Source: Actinomyces sp. oral taxon 448 str. F0400 (lineage in GTDB: Bacteria; Actinomycetota; Actinomycetes; Actinomycetales; Actinomycetaceae). Taken from it: 64,000 bases of DNA. The notes under the pieces were generated by a model that was given only the letters and a program-made list of their open reading frames with translations, did no database searches and was not told the origin of the DNA. The position numbers and the translations under genes were made by a program. Each line of letters opens with the position of its first letter. The stretch's first letter is position 1. Below are positions 21,304 to 30,465 of this stretch, one piece after another. Location of the stretch: NCBI RefSeq assembly GCF_000220835.1, contig NZ_GL985606.1, positions 1,569,687 through 1,633,686 on the forward strand, read 5' to 3'.

Positions 21304-22218
21304 ATGGCGCTGTCTCTGCCCGACCACTGGCTGTGGGACCATTGGATCGCCGACGACGGCGAGCGCTACCACCTGTTCTTCCTGCGCGCCTCGCGCGCGC
21401 TGCACAACCCTCAGCGGCGGCATTGGCGGGCCTCGCTGGGGCACGCGGTCTCCGAGGACGCCCGCACCTGGGAGCTGCTCCCGGACGCCCTGGTGCACAG
21501 TGACGGGCCGGCCTTCGACGACCAGGCGATCTGGACCGGCTCGACCGTCGTTGGGGCCGACGGGCGCCTGCGGGTCTTCTACACCGGGATCTCCCGGGCC
21601 GAGGGCGGCATGGTGCAACGCATCGGCTGGGCCGATTCGGCCGATGGCGTCACCTTCCGCAGGACGTGCGCCGAGCCGCTCGTGGCGGACGACCGTTGGT
21701 ATGAGACGTGGAATCCCTCCTATCCCTGGGACGAGGCCTGGCGCGACCCTTTCGTCTTCAAGCACGACGATGGGCGCTGGCACATGCTCATCACCGCCAG
21801 GGCCAGGGGAGTGGACCGGCTGCACGGCGGAGTCATCGGCCATGCGGTCTCCGACGACCTCGACCACTGGGAGGTCCTGGCGCCGCTGACCGAGCCGTCC
21901 GTCTTCGGGCACCTGGAGGTCAGCCAATCGCGCACCATCGGTGAGCAGCATTTGCTGGTCTTCTCCTGCGGCGCCGACATGCAGGCCGAGCCGGGGCCGG
22001 GCGGCGTCTGGGTCGCCGAAGGGGGCGGGCCGCTCGGCTCCTGGGACATGGGCCGAGCCCGGTACGTTCGCCCCGAGCACCTCTACGCGGGACAGGTCCT
22101 GCCCCTGCGCGAGGGGCGGTGGGTCTTCACCGGTTTCGACCAGGGCGTTGACGGACGCTTCGTGGGCGTTGCCCCGGACCCCGTCCCCTGGGAGAGGGTC
22201 GAACTCGTCGCCCGGTGA
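21304..22218 (+). CDS. Cytoplasmic GH32-like (clan GH-J) hydrolase
   Basis: A 304-residue single-domain five-bladed propeller without a signal peptide. The clan triad can be placed at Asp12 (LWDHWIADDG), Asp148 in WRDPF and Glu205 in HLEVSQ, so it is probably active. It lacks the C-terminal beta-sandwich of true GH32 enzymes, and the first motif differs from WMNDPNG, so it might belong to a neighbouring subfamily of the GH32/68/43 group. As the last gene of the transporter operon it would cleave imported fructosyl-oligosaccharides. Start ATG follows the permease stop by three bases. A long hairpin at 22298-22336 ends the unit. Confidence 0.8.
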   Translation: MALSLPDHWLWDHWIADDGERYHLFFLRASRALHNPQRRHWRASLGHAVSEDARTWELLPDALVHSDGPAFDDQAIWTGSTVVGADGRLRVFYTGISRAEGGMVQRIGWADSADGVTFRRTCAEPLVADDRWYETWNPSYPWDEAWRDPFVFKHDDGRWHMLITARARGVDRLHGGVIGHAVSDDLDHWEVLAPLTEPSVFGHLEVSQSRTIGEQHLLVFSCGADMQAEPGPGGVWVAEGGGPLGSWDMGRARYVRPEHLYAGQVLPLREGRWVFTGFDQGVDGRFVGVAPDPVPWERVELVAR

Positions 22219-22297
22219 TGGCCGGGATGCTGACCGGAGTGCCGTAGCCGGGGCCGATGTCGCCCGCCGATGCGGGTGGAGTCGGACCGCGGACCCG

Positions 22298-22336
22298 CGC
22301 GTCGGGGTCGTGCACGCGGTGCACGACCCCGACGCG
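22298..22336. terminator. 18-bp perfect hairpin between fructan and suf operons
   Basis: CGCGTCGGGGTCGTGCAC (22298-22315) pairs perfectly with 22319-22336 around a GCG loop. No T-tract follows, as is common for terminators in high-G+C actinobacteria. It would terminate the fructan operon. Confidence 0.65.
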
Positions 22337-22358
22337 TCCGAACCCGCGAATGTCATTA

Positions 22359-22377
22359 TTAGGTAAGGCAAGCCTTA
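22359..22377. promoter_or_regulatory. IdeR/DtxR-like iron box upstream of sufR
   Basis: TTAGGTAAGGCAAGCCTTA contains the perfect inverted repeat GTAAGGC-AA-GCCTTAC (22363-22378) and matches the mycobacterial IdeR consensus TTAGGTTAGGCTAACCTAA at 15 of 19 positions. It stands about 220 bases before sufR; the rest of the 22219-22595 gap holds the hairpin at 22298, a possible -10 TATGAT at 22444-22449 and nothing else recognised. Confidence 0.6.
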
Positions 22378-22595
22378 CATGACGATGCTTTTCGCGACAG
22401 TGCGTGCTCCATACCACGTCGGGACCAAGGTCCAAAGCTTGCTTATGATGAATATGGGAACGAAGATCTTGGTTAAAGTTGGACGGCGGCGCCGACCGGC
22501 CCCCGGGCCCCTCGGCGGCCGGCCTGACCACTCAGGACAGGACCGGAGGCCCGCCGCCATCATCGAGGCCACCGCGGCGATGGAGAGGAGCAAGC

Positions 22596-23330
22596 ATGAG
22601 CCACAACGACGACGACTCCACCCGCGCCAGGGTCCTCGACCTCATCGTCGAGAAGGGGCCGGTCTCCGCCGCGCAGCTCGCGGCGGTCCTCGATCTGACT
22701 CCGGCTGCGGTCCGCCGTCACATCACCGCTCTGGAGGAGGCCGGTGAGATCCAGGTGCACACGGCGGCCTCGCCGGGCAAGCGCGGACGGGGCAGGCCCG
22801 CGCGCCACTACGTCGCCACCCGGTCCGCCCGCACCACCTTCGCCGAGGGCTACTCCGAGATCGCCAATCGGGCTCTGTCATATCTTCAGCAGGTGGCGGG
22901 GGACAAGGCCCTCGACTCCTTCGCCGCCTCACGTGGCCGAGACCTCGAGCGCCGCTACATGGGGGTCGTCGAGGCCGCCGGCAAGGAGCCGTCCGAACGG
23001 GCCCGCGCTCTGGCCGACGCCCTGACCCTCGACGGCTACGCGGCGACCATACGCGACGTCGGCGACGGCACCTACGCTGTTCAGCTGTGCCAGGGCCACT
23101 GCCCCGTGCGCGACGTCGCCGGTCAGTTCCACACGCTGTGCGATGCCGAGACCCAGGCCTTCTCACGGCTCCTGGGCGTGCCCGTCCAGCGCCTGGCCAC
23201 GCTGGCCGGAGGCGAGCACGTGTGCACCACGCACATTCCCATCGCCATGCCGGCCCTGCGCAAACGCGCGGCCCGAGCAGCTGCAGACACGCGGAGCCAC
23301 CGGCCCCGGAGAACGGAAGGAACCCGATGA
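22596..23330 (+). CDS. sufR: SufR-type Fe-S cluster-binding repressor of the suf operon
   Basis: A 244-residue regulator with an N-terminal winged helix (residues about 10-75, [20 protein letters not shown]) and a C-terminal Fe-S sensor region. Candidate cluster ligands are Cys165, Cys169, Cys182 and Cys210 in CQGHCP, LCDAE and EHVCTTH. SufR represses suf when its cluster is intact. ATG 22596 follows GAGAGGAG; a longer in-frame N-terminus from 22479 would be an unusual Pro/Arg-rich extension and was rejected. It overlaps sufB by ATGA, the same order as Rv1460-Rv1461. Confidence 0.92.
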   Translation: MSHNDDDSTRARVLDLIVEKGPVSAAQLAAVLDLTPAAVRRHITALEEAGEIQVHTAASPGKRGRGRPARHYVATRSARTTFAEGYSEIANRALSYLQQVAGDKALDSFAASRGRDLERRYMGVVEAAGKEPSERARALADALTLDGYAATIRDVGDGTYAVQLCQGHCPVRDVAGQFHTLCDAETQAFSRLLGVPVQRLATLAGGEHVCTTHIPIAMPALRKRAARAAADTRSHRPRRTEGTR

Positions 23331-24766
23331 CATCACCCACGACCGACACCGCTCGCGTCAGCGACGACGAGATCATCGACTCGATCTCGGCGAGTTACGA
23401 GTTCGGCTGGCACGACTCGGATGAGGCGGGCGCCAACGCCAGACGGGGTCTCGATGAGCAGGTCGTCCGGGAGATCTCGACGACCAAGGGCGAGCCGGAG
23501 TGGATGCTGGCTAGGCGCCTGAAGGCCTACGAGATCTTCGAGCGCAAACCCATGCCGACCTGGGGAGTCGACCTCACCCAGCTGGACATGGACGCCGTGA
23601 AGTACTATGTGCGCTCGACCGACAGGCCCGCCAATTCCTGGGACGACCTGCCCGGGGATATCAAAGCCACCTATGACCGTATCGGGATTCCGGAGGCCGA
23701 GCGCGAGCGTCTCGTCTCCGGTGTCGCCGCCCAGTACGAGTCCGAGGTTGTCTACCACCAGATCCGCGGTGATCTGGAGGAGCAGGGAGTCGTCTTCCTC
23801 GACACGGACACCGCCCTCAAGGAGCAGCCGGAGCTCATGCGCGAGTACTTCGGCACGGTCATTCCCGCCGGCGACAACAAGTTCGCCGCGCTCAACACGG
23901 CCGTGTGGTCCGGGGGATCGTTCATTTACGTTCCCAAGGGGGTCCATGTCGAGATCCCGCTGCAGGCCTATTTCCGTATCAATACTGAGAATATGGGCCA
24001 GTTCGAGCGCACTCTGATTATCGCCGACGAGGATTCCTATGTGCACTACGTCGAGGGCTGCACGGCACCGATCTACTCCACTGATTCCCTGCACTCGGCT
24101 ATCGTGGAGATTGTGGTGAAGAGAAACGCCCGCGTGCGTTACACCACGATCCAGAACTGGTCCAACAACGTCTACAACCTCGTCACTCAGCGCGCCACCT
24201 GCGCCGAGGGCGCCACCATGGAATGGGTCGACGGCAATATCGGCTCCAAACGCAACATGAAGTACCCCTCCGTCCTCCTCATGGGTCCCCACGCTCGCGG
24301 AGAGGCCCTGTCCATCGCCTTCGCCGGCGCTGATCAGCATCAGGACACCGGAGCCAAGATGATCCACATGGCGCCGCGAACCTCCAGTCACATCGTCTCG
24401 AAGTCCATCGCTCGTCATGGCGGCCGTTCCGCCTACCGCGGTCTGGTCAAGATTCTGAAGAACGCCCGGCACTCGAAGTCCAACGTGCTGTGCGACGCTC
24501 TGCTGGTCGACGAGATCTCCCGCTCCGACACCTACCCCTACGTCGACGTGCGCACCGACGACGTCGAGATGGGGCATGAGGCCACCGTCTCCAAGGTGAG
24601 CGCGGATCAGCTCTTCTACCTCATGCAGCGCGGGTTGACCGAAACTGAGGCCATGGCCACCATCGTGCGCGGCTTCGTCGAGCCCATCGCCCGTGAGCTG
24701 CCCATGGAATACGCCCTCGAACTCAATCGCCTCATCGAGCTGCAGATGGAGAACTCGGTCGGCTGA
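23327..24766 (+). CDS. sufB: Fe-S cluster assembly scaffold SufB
   Basis: A 479-residue SufB with the family's beta-helix core and conserved blocks [45 protein letters not shown] and [15 protein letters not shown]. Cys in EGCTAP and the conserved Glu/Asp of the scaffold are present. No intein interrupts it, unlike the M. tuberculosis homologue. It forms the SufBC2D complex where the cluster is built. ATG 23327 overlaps the sufR stop. Confidence 0.97.
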   Translation: MTSPTTDTARVSDDEIIDSISASYEFGWHDSDEAGANARRGLDEQVVREISTTKGEPEWMLARRLKAYEIFERKPMPTWGVDLTQLDMDAVKYYVRSTDRPANSWDDLPGDIKATYDRIGIPEAERERLVSGVAAQYESEVVYHQIRGDLEEQGVVFLDTDTALKEQPELMREYFGTVIPAGDNKFAALNTAVWSGGSFIYVPKGVHVEIPLQAYFRINTENMGQFERTLIIADEDSYVHYVEGCTAPIYSTDSLHSAIVEIVVKRNARVRYTTIQNWSNNVYNLVTQRATCAEGATMEWVDGNIGSKRNMKYPSVLLMGPHARGEALSIAFAGADQHQDTGAKMIHMAPRTSSHIVSKSIARHGGRSAYRGLVKILKNARHSKSNVLCDALLVDEISRSDTYPYVDVRTDDVEMGHEATVSKVSADQLFYLMQRGLTETEAMATIVRGFVEPIARELPMEYALELNRLIELQMENSVG

Positions 24767-24864
24767 GGCCCCCGCAAACGGCCGTTCGTCGGATTCATCC
24801 CGGCCGGCGCCGTTCCCATCGCAGCACGCTCCTCACCCATCACCAGCCGGCACAGGAAGCACTC

Positions 24865-26154
24865 ATGCCTGATCCGTCCACCACCAGCCACTCGCAGGCG
24901 GCGTCCGAGGCCGCCGCCCCCGAGCCCGCCCGCTACGTCTCCTCACGGGCCGACCGGCCCACGTCCTTCAACCCGGCGGATATCCCCACCCCGCACGGAC
25001 GAGAGGAGGAGTGGCGCTTCACTCCGATGAAACGCTTCGCCCCCCTGTTCGACCTCGACGCCGTCGCCGCCGGCACGGCGGAGGGGGGATCGCCCGCCGT
25101 CCACGTGGACGCCCCCGAGGGCGTGAGCGTGGAGACCGCCGCCCGCGACGACGCCCGTCTGGGAGTCGCCGGCGAGCCCGTCGACCGCACCGGCGTCGTC
25201 GCCTGGGCTGGCTTCCGGGAGTCCACCGTCATCACTCTCGCCGCCGGTGAGCGTCCTGAGCGCGCCGTGCGCATGAGCGTCTGCGGCACCGGAGGATCCG
25301 ATGACAGTGAGCGCACCAGCGACGCCCCGGCCCTCCCCGCCGCCCAGCACATCCTCGTCAGGGCCCAGAAGGGGGCCAGGGGCACGGTCGTGCTCGATCA
25401 CGCGGGCACGGCCGCCCTCGCCCAGACCGTCGAGATCGCGGTCGGCGAGGACGCGGAGCTCACCCTCGTGACCATCCAGGGCTGGCAGGACGACGCCGTC
25501 CACGCCTCCAGTCACCGTGCGCGGGTCGCCGGCCGGGGGACCCTCAAGCACGTGGTCGTCTCGCTGGGCGGGGATGTGCGCATCACCTCCGACTTCGCTT
25601 TCGACGGCGAGGGCGGTCGCATCGATTCCTTCGGCGTTTATTTCACCGACGCCGGCCAGCATCAGGAGCATCGCCCCTACGTCGCCCACACCGAGCCCCA
25701 CTGCTACTCGCGCGTGACCTATAAGGGCGCCCTCCAGGGCAGGGACGCTCACGCGGTGTGGGTCGGCGACTGCCTCATCGGACACGCCGCCCGCGGCACC
25801 GACACCTACGAGCTCAATCGCAATCTCGTCCTGACCGAGGGGGCCAGAGCTGATTCCATCCCCAATCTCGAGATCGAGAACGGCAATATCGAGGGCGCCG
25901 GCCATGCCAGTGCCACCGGCCGTTTCGACGACGAGCAGCTGTTCTACCTGCGCGCGCGCGGCATCCCCGAGACCGAGGCCCGCCGCCTGGTGGTCCTGGG
26001 CTTCTTCAACGAGATCGTCGCCGAGATCGGCGTGAACGAGGTCGAGGAGCGCCTCCTGATGGAGATTGAGAAGGAGCTCGCGCTCACCGGCCTCATCAAC
26101 GCCCGGCAGGGGGAGGGCGCCTGCGCCGTGCAATCCACCGGCGCCCGGGCCTGA
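24865..26154 (+). CDS. sufD: Fe-S cluster assembly protein SufD
   Basis: A 429-residue SufD, paralogue of SufB. The N-terminus includes the conserved TPHGREEEWRFTPMKRF block; the C-terminal beta-helix shows YKGALQGRDAHAVWVGDCLI and LEIENGNIEGAGHASATGRF, then DEQLFYLRARGIPETEARRL. The interface His and Cys of family members lie in the GHASATG region. It is the partner of SufB and SufC. ATG 24865 is preceded by AGGAAGC. Confidence 0.96.
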   Translation: MPDPSTTSHSQAASEAAAPEPARYVSSRADRPTSFNPADIPTPHGREEEWRFTPMKRFAPLFDLDAVAAGTAEGGSPAVHVDAPEGVSVETAARDDARLGVAGEPVDRTGVVAWAGFRESTVITLAAGERPERAVRMSVCGTGGSDDSERTSDAPALPAAQHILVRAQKGARGTVVLDHAGTAALAQTVEIAVGEDAELTLVTIQGWQDDAVHASSHRARVAGRGTLKHVVVSLGGDVRITSDFAFDGEGGRIDSFGVYFTDAGQHQEHRPYVAHTEPHCYSRVTYKGALQGRDAHAVWVGDCLIGHAARGTDTYELNRNLVLTEGARADSIPNLEIENGNIEGAGHASATGRFDDEQLFYLRARGIPETEARRLVVLGFFNEIVAEIGVNEVEERLLMEIEKELALTGLINARQGEGACAVQSTGARA

Positions 26155-26208
26155 GCAGGCTACCCCGAGCGGGACCAACAACCCAGCAGACTTCGGAGAA
26201 GAGCACTC

Positions 26209-26958
26209 ATGAGTACCTTGAAGATCAAGAACCTTCACGTCCAGGTCGCCACCAATGACGGCCCCAAGCCCATTCTCAAAGGCGTCGATCTCGAGGTCGA
26301 CTCCCATGAGGTGCACGCCATCATGGGGCCCAACGGCTCGGGCAAGTCGACACTGGCCTATTCCATCGCCGGCCACCCCGAGTACGAGATCACCGACGGC
26401 GAGGTCCTCCTCGACGGCGCCAACCTCCTCGACCTGACCGTCGATGAGCGCGCCCGCGCCGGTCTCTTCCTGGCCATGCAGTACCCCGTCGAGGTTCCCG
26501 GCGTCACTGTGGCCAACTTCCTACGCACCGCCAAAACTGCCGTCGACGGCCATGCTCCCAAGGTTCGCCAGTGGATCTCCGAGGTCAACGAGACCATGAC
26601 GAACTTGCGCATGGACCCCGCCTTCGCTCAGCGCGATGTCAACGCCGGCTTCTCCGGAGGCGAGAAGAAGCGTTTCGAAATTCTCCAGATGGAACTACTG
26701 AAGCCGCGTTTCGCCGTTCTGGACGAGACCGACTCGGGCCTGGACGTCGACGCCCTGCGCGTGGTCTCCGAGGGCGTCAACCGCCTCCACGACTCCTCCG
26801 ACGCCGGCTTCCTCCTCATTACCCACTACACGCGGATCCTGCGTTACATCAAACCGGACCACGTCCACGTCTTCGTCGACGGGCGCGTCGCAGAGGAGGG
26901 CGGCCCCGGCCTGGCCGACCGCCTGGAGGAGGAGGGCTACGACCGCTTCCTCGCCTGA
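26209..26958 (+). CDS. sufC: Fe-S cluster assembly ATPase SufC
   Basis: A 249-residue ABC ATPase. Walker A is GPNGSGKST (40-48), the signature FSGGEKKR (148-155) has the SufC-specific basic ending, and Walker B is FAVLDETDSGLD (168-179). It powers conformational change of the SufBCD scaffold in the cytoplasm. Short spacers on both sides place it in the operon. Confidence 0.97.
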   Translation: MSTLKIKNLHVQVATNDGPKPILKGVDLEVDSHEVHAIMGPNGSGKSTLAYSIAGHPEYEITDGEVLLDGANLLDLTVDERARAGLFLAMQYPVEVPGVTVANFLRTAKTAVDGHAPKVRQWISEVNETMTNLRMDPAFAQRDVNAGFSGGEKKRFEILQMELLKPRFAVLDETDSGLDVDALRVVSEGVNRLHDSSDAGFLLITHYTRILRYIKPDHVHVFVDGRVAEEGGPGLADRLEEEGYDRFLA

Positions 26959-27071
26959 GACACTCGGGCCGGCGTCGACGTCCGCCGGCCGCGGGTCCGA
27001 GCACTGCGGCCGGCCAGCACCGCATCACCAACCGAATCACCGCACCGAAAGCCGCCAGGAGGCGCACCCCC

Positions 27072-28409
27072 ATGACATCGCACGAGTCCGCGTCGGCGCG
27101 GCCGCTGACCGCGGCCGAGATCGATGCTGTCCGCACCGACTTCCCCTACTTGAAGCGCCCCGCGCGCAACGGCGAGCCGTTGGCCTACCTCGATTGGGCC
27201 GCCACCAGCCAGAAGCCCGCCGACGTCATCGAGCGCGAGGCGTCCTTCTACCGCATGACCAACGGGGCCGCTGGACGCTCGACCTACCAGATCGCCGATG
27301 AGGCCACCCGGGTGTGGGAGGACGCCCGAGAGGCCGTCGCCGGCTTCGTGGGGGCCCGAGGCTCTCAGCTCGTCTTCACCAAGAACGCTACGGAGGCGAT
27401 CAATCTCGTCGCCCTGGCCGTCGGGCACGCCAGCGCGGGCCGGCCCGCCGCGCGCGGAGGGGCGGGCGCCGACGACGCGGACCCGGCCCGTCGCCTGGTC
27501 ATCGCCCCCGGCGATGAGATCGTCGTCACTCGCGCCGAGCATCACGCCAACCTCGTGCCTTGGCAGGAGCTCGCGGCGCGCACCGGGGCGAGCCTGCGCT
27601 GGCTCGACCTGACCGAGGACGGGCGCATCGACCCGACCACCGTCCGCGTCATCACCGAGCGCACCCGCCTGCTCGCCCTCACCCACGCCTCCAACGTCAC
27701 CGGGGCGATCACTCCACTGGTCGATATCCTGCCGGCGGCCCGGGCGGTCGGTGCGCTCGTCGTACTGGACACGTGCCAGTCCGCAGCCCACCTGCCGCTG
27801 GATTTCGCTGCTCTGCATGCCGCCGGCGTGGATGCCATGGTCCTCTCCAGCCACAAGATGCTCGGCCCCACGGGCATCGGCGCGCTCGTGGCCGCCGAAG
27901 AGCTGCTGGAGGCCATGCCGCCGGTGCTGACCGGCGGCTCCATGATCGAGGTCGTGCGCATGGAGTCCTCGACCTACATGTCCGGCCCCGCCCGCTTCGA
28001 GGCGGGCAGTCAGCCGTTGGCGCAGGCCGCCGGGTGGCGCACGGCTGTGGACTACCTGTCCGGGTTGGGCATGGACCGCCTCCACGCCGGGGAGTTGGAC
28101 CTCATGCAGCGGGTGCTGGACGGTCTGGCGGCCCTCGACGGGGTGCGCGTTCTCGGCCCGGCCGACACGCGCGAGCGGCTCGGTGTCGTGGCCTTCACGG
28201 TCGACGGCGTCCACCCCCATGACGTCGGACAGGTCCTCGACGCCTCCGGTGTGGCCGTGCGCACCGGCCACCACTGCGCCCAGCCGATCCACGCCCACTT
28301 CTCGGTGTCCTCCTCCGCCCGGGTATCCTTCGGGGTGACTACCACGGCCGGTGAGGTTGACCGCTTCCTGGAGGCCGCCGCCGGCGTTCGCGCCTACTTC
28401 CAGAGGTGA
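27072..28409 (+). CDS. sufS: Cysteine desulfurase SufS
   Basis: A 445-residue class V aminotransferase-fold PLP enzyme that takes sulfur from cysteine. The PLP lysine is Lys262 in SSHKMLGPTG and the persulfide cysteine is Cys402 in RTGHHCAQP (group II desulfurase). An insertion of about 25 residues rich in Ala/Asp/Arg (121-145) is not typical and probably forms a surface loop. ATG 27072 was chosen; a much longer in-frame reading upstream only shadows sufC. Its stop runs into sufU with a three-base gap. Confidence 0.95.
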   Translation: MTSHESASARPLTAAEIDAVRTDFPYLKRPARNGEPLAYLDWAATSQKPADVIEREASFYRMTNGAAGRSTYQIADEATRVWEDAREAVAGFVGARGSQLVFTKNATEAINLVALAVGHASAGRPAARGGAGADDADPARRLVIAPGDEIVVTRAEHHANLVPWQELAARTGASLRWLDLTEDGRIDPTTVRVITERTRLLALTHASNVTGAITPLVDILPAARAVGALVVLDTCQSAAHLPLDFAALHAAGVDAMVLSSHKMLGPTGIGALVAAEELLEAMPPVLTGGSMIEVVRMESSTYMSGPARFEAGSQPLAQAAGWRTAVDYLSGLGMDRLHAGELDLMQRVLDGLAALDGVRVLGPADTRERLGVVAFTVDGVHPHDVGQVLDASGVAVRTGHHCAQPIHAHFSVSSSARVSFGVTTTAGEVDRFLEAAAGVRAYFQR

Positions 28410-28411
28410 GT

Positions 28412-28876
28412 ATGAACGAACTCGACCAGCTCTACCAGCAGGTCATCCTCGATCACTCCCGTGAGCGGCACGGCTCCGGCGCGCTGATCGACCCCGACGG
28501 GCAGTCGCACCAGGTCAACCCCACCTGCGGGGACGAGGTGACCCTCGGCGTCAGGGTCGTTGACGGGCGCCTGCGCCTGGCCGGCTGGCAGGGAGAGGGC
28601 TGCTCGATCTCGCAGGCCTCCATCTCCGTCATGCACGACCTCGTCGACGGGGCCGACCTGGCCACCGTCTCCCGCCTGGAGAAGGACTTCGACGCCCTCA
28701 TGCACTCGCGCGGCCGCGGCGTCGATGCCGTCGTGCTGGACGATTTGGAGGACGGTGCCGCATTCGAGGGCGTCTCGCAGTACCCCAACCGCGTCAAGTG
28801 CGCCCTCCTGGGGTGGATGGCGCTCAGGGATGCCCTGGCCAAGGCCGGCGTGGCGCTGCCCGCCGAGCAGACCTGA
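28412..28876 (+). CDS. sufU: Zinc-dependent sulfurtransferase SufU
   Basis: A 154-residue IscU-like protein of the SufU group. Conserved ligands Cys39 and Asp41 (NPTCGDEV), Cys64 (GEGCSIS) and Cys130 (RVKCALLGW) are all present, along with the SufU-specific insertion between the second and third cysteine. SufU accepts the persulfide sulfur from SufS in Gram-positive bacteria. ATG 28412 with GAGG five bases upstream is preferred; GTG 28406, overlapping the sufS stop, is an alternative that adds two residues. Confidence 0.93.
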   Translation: MNELDQLYQQVILDHSRERHGSGALIDPDGQSHQVNPTCGDEVTLGVRVVDGRLRLAGWQGEGCSISQASISVMHDLVDGADLATVSRLEKDFDALMHSRGRGVDAVVLDDLEDGAAFEGVSQYPNRVKCALLGWMALRDALAKAGVALPAEQT

Positions 28877-28997
28877 CCGATGGACGTTCACCACCCGTGC
28901 GCCATCGCCACCATCCATCGTCCAGTTCATCACTGCCACGACCACTATGACCGGCATTGACCGACATGACCGACGTGAAGAAACGCGAGGAGGAGCC

Positions 28998-29390
28998 ATG
29001 AGCGAGAGCAACGCTCCCGGTACCATCCAGGGCGAGGCCGTCAATCCGATGGCCGCCCAGCACGCCCCCGCAGCCGGGGGTGAGGCCGACGTCGCCGCCA
29101 TCGAGGAGGCCCTGCGCGACGTCATCGATCCCGAGCTCGGCATCAACGTCGTCGACCTCGGGCTGCTCTACGGGGTGTCTGTCGAACCGGACGGCACGAT
29201 CGTGCTCGACATGACGCTGACCACCGCGGCCTGCCCACTGACCGACGTCATTGAGGAACAGGCCCAGCAGGCGCTCGGCCTCATCGCCGACAGGGTCCGC
29301 ATCCAGTGGGTGTGGCTGCCGCCGTGGGGCCCGGACAAGATCACCCCCGAGGGTCGGGAACAGCTGCGGGCTCTCGGCTTCAATGTCTGA
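28998..29390 (+). CDS. sufT: SufT/MIP18 (DUF59) Fe-S maturation factor
   Basis: A 130-residue protein with the DUF59 fold: AAIEEALRDVIDPELGINVV followed by DLGLLYGV and the conserved TTAACPLTD with a single cysteine. Such proteins help transfer Fe-S clusters to targets. ATG 28998 is preceded by a strong GAGGAGGAG. It is the last gene of the suf operon, like Rv1466. The 121-base gap after sufU shows no other gene. Confidence 0.92.
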   Translation: MSESNAPGTIQGEAVNPMAAQHAPAAGGEADVAAIEEALRDVIDPELGINVVDLGLLYGVSVEPDGTIVLDMTLTTAACPLTDVIEEQAQQALGLIADRVRIQWVWLPPWGPDKITPEGREQLRALGFNV

Positions 29391-29447
29391 GCCGCCACCG
29401 GCCATCAAAGACCTTCGACAGGGGCTCCCCTCGGGCGGTACTGCGTG

Positions 29448-29477
29448 TTGCTGCGCTCTCAGCGCTTTTGCTAGGGT
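29448..29477 (+). promoter_or_regulatory. Candidate promoter for the DUF350 gene
   Basis: TTGCTG (29448-29453) and TAGGGT (29472-29477) are 18 bases apart, about 180 bases before the next ATG. A short AGGGGCTCCCCT hairpin at 29419-29430 may end the suf transcript. Confidence 0.4.
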
Positions 29478-29654
29478 CCTGTCGCAGTAGGCGCCTGCCT
29501 GTGAGCGCGAGGTGTCCTCGCCGTGCCGTGAAGTCTGATCGGTTTCGACGGGGTTGAGCGGACATCGGGAGCGTGCCTGGCGGAGCCGCCCGAAGTTGCG
29601 ATGCGTCTACGACGAAGGCCACGACGGTGCCGGCGAATGACGAGAGAGAAAGAT

Positions 29655-29933
29655 ATGCTGCAGTTCATTGGCGGTTCTACTGACCTCATCGACACGGACG
29701 AAGCGTCACTCGTGGCGACCCACGGCCTTGACGCGCTCACGCTGCTGAGCACCGTGGTGTACGCGGTTCTGGGCGTGTTGCTGCTCATGCTGTTCAGCTG
29801 GGTCGTCAACAAGGTGTTCAAGCTGGATCTTCGGCGGGAGCTGCTCGAGGATCAGAATCCCGGTCTCGGTGTGGCCTTCGCGGGGACGGCGATCGCCATC
29901 GCGATCATTGTCGCCGCGACCATCAGCGGCTGA
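29655..29933 (+). CDS. DUF350-like small membrane protein
   Basis: A 92-residue protein with two predicted membrane helices: LLSTVVYAVLGVLLLMLFSW (about residues 28-47) and VAFAGTAIAIAIIVAATISG at the C-terminus. The pattern of an LDLRRELLEDQNPGLGVAFAG loop between them resembles half of a DUF350 protein. Function is unknown in the family. ATG 29655 is chosen; the upstream in-frame stretch is Arg-rich and unlikely to be translated. It is monocistronic by appearance. Confidence 0.65.
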   Translation: MLQFIGGSTDLIDTDEASLVATHGLDALTLLSTVVYAVLGVLLLMLFSWVVNKVFKLDLRRELLEDQNPGLGVAFAGTAIAIAIIVAATISG

Positions 29934-30048
29934 GTGTCAGCGTCGATGAGGTCGGCGGTGGGAGAGGCGGCGAGGCCCACGACGGCAGGAGGCGGTGAGC
30001 GCTGCCGCTGACCGCCGTCGGCCGCGGCTCTGCTCCGCTTCTGCCGCG

Positions 30049-30300
30049 TCATCGCCTTCGGAACCCGGTGGTCAGCCAGACGGCGAGACCGGCAACCGGG
30101 ATGCAGCCGATCAGGCTCACGATCGTGTCCATCCCAAGGGAGAAGAGGTAGGCCGTCGTTGCCAGCGCCGCCAGCCAGATGGCGGCGATCGGGCAGATGG
30201 ACGGCAGGCCGGGGACCAGGTGGGCCCCGACCGCCAGCAGAACCAGGCCGTCGCTGGCGAACGACATGAAGTCGGGGCTTGTGAGGCTGACGGGCACCAC
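30049..30300 (-). CDS. Small hydrophobic membrane protein, unrecognised
   Basis: An 83-residue frame with two or three hydrophobic stretches (GLVLLAVGAHLVPGLPSICP, IAAIWLAALATTAYLF, LIGCIPVAGLAVWLTT). The GTG start at 30300 is preceded on this strand by GGGGAGG. No family was recognised; it may be a fragment of a larger membrane protein because the surrounding DNA (30301-30465) is T-rich on the + strand and contains no obvious gene. Confidence 0.45.
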   Translation of the reverse strand: MVPVSLTSPDFMSFASDGLVLLAVGAHLVPGLPSICPIAAIWLAALATTAYLFSLGMDTIVSLIGCIPVAGLAVWLTTGFRRR

Positions 30301-30465
30301 CGCGCCTCCCCAGATCAGGGTGAGGAGGCCTCATATTGCAAGGCAGATGCCGGCAATACCGAATCCGCCCATTCTTGTTCTGCCGCCCCAATTCCTTGTT
30401 TTCCTCGTTCTGTCCTCATCTTCTTTTCCGCTCCTCGTCGTCACTCATTTCTTATTCCTTCTTCC

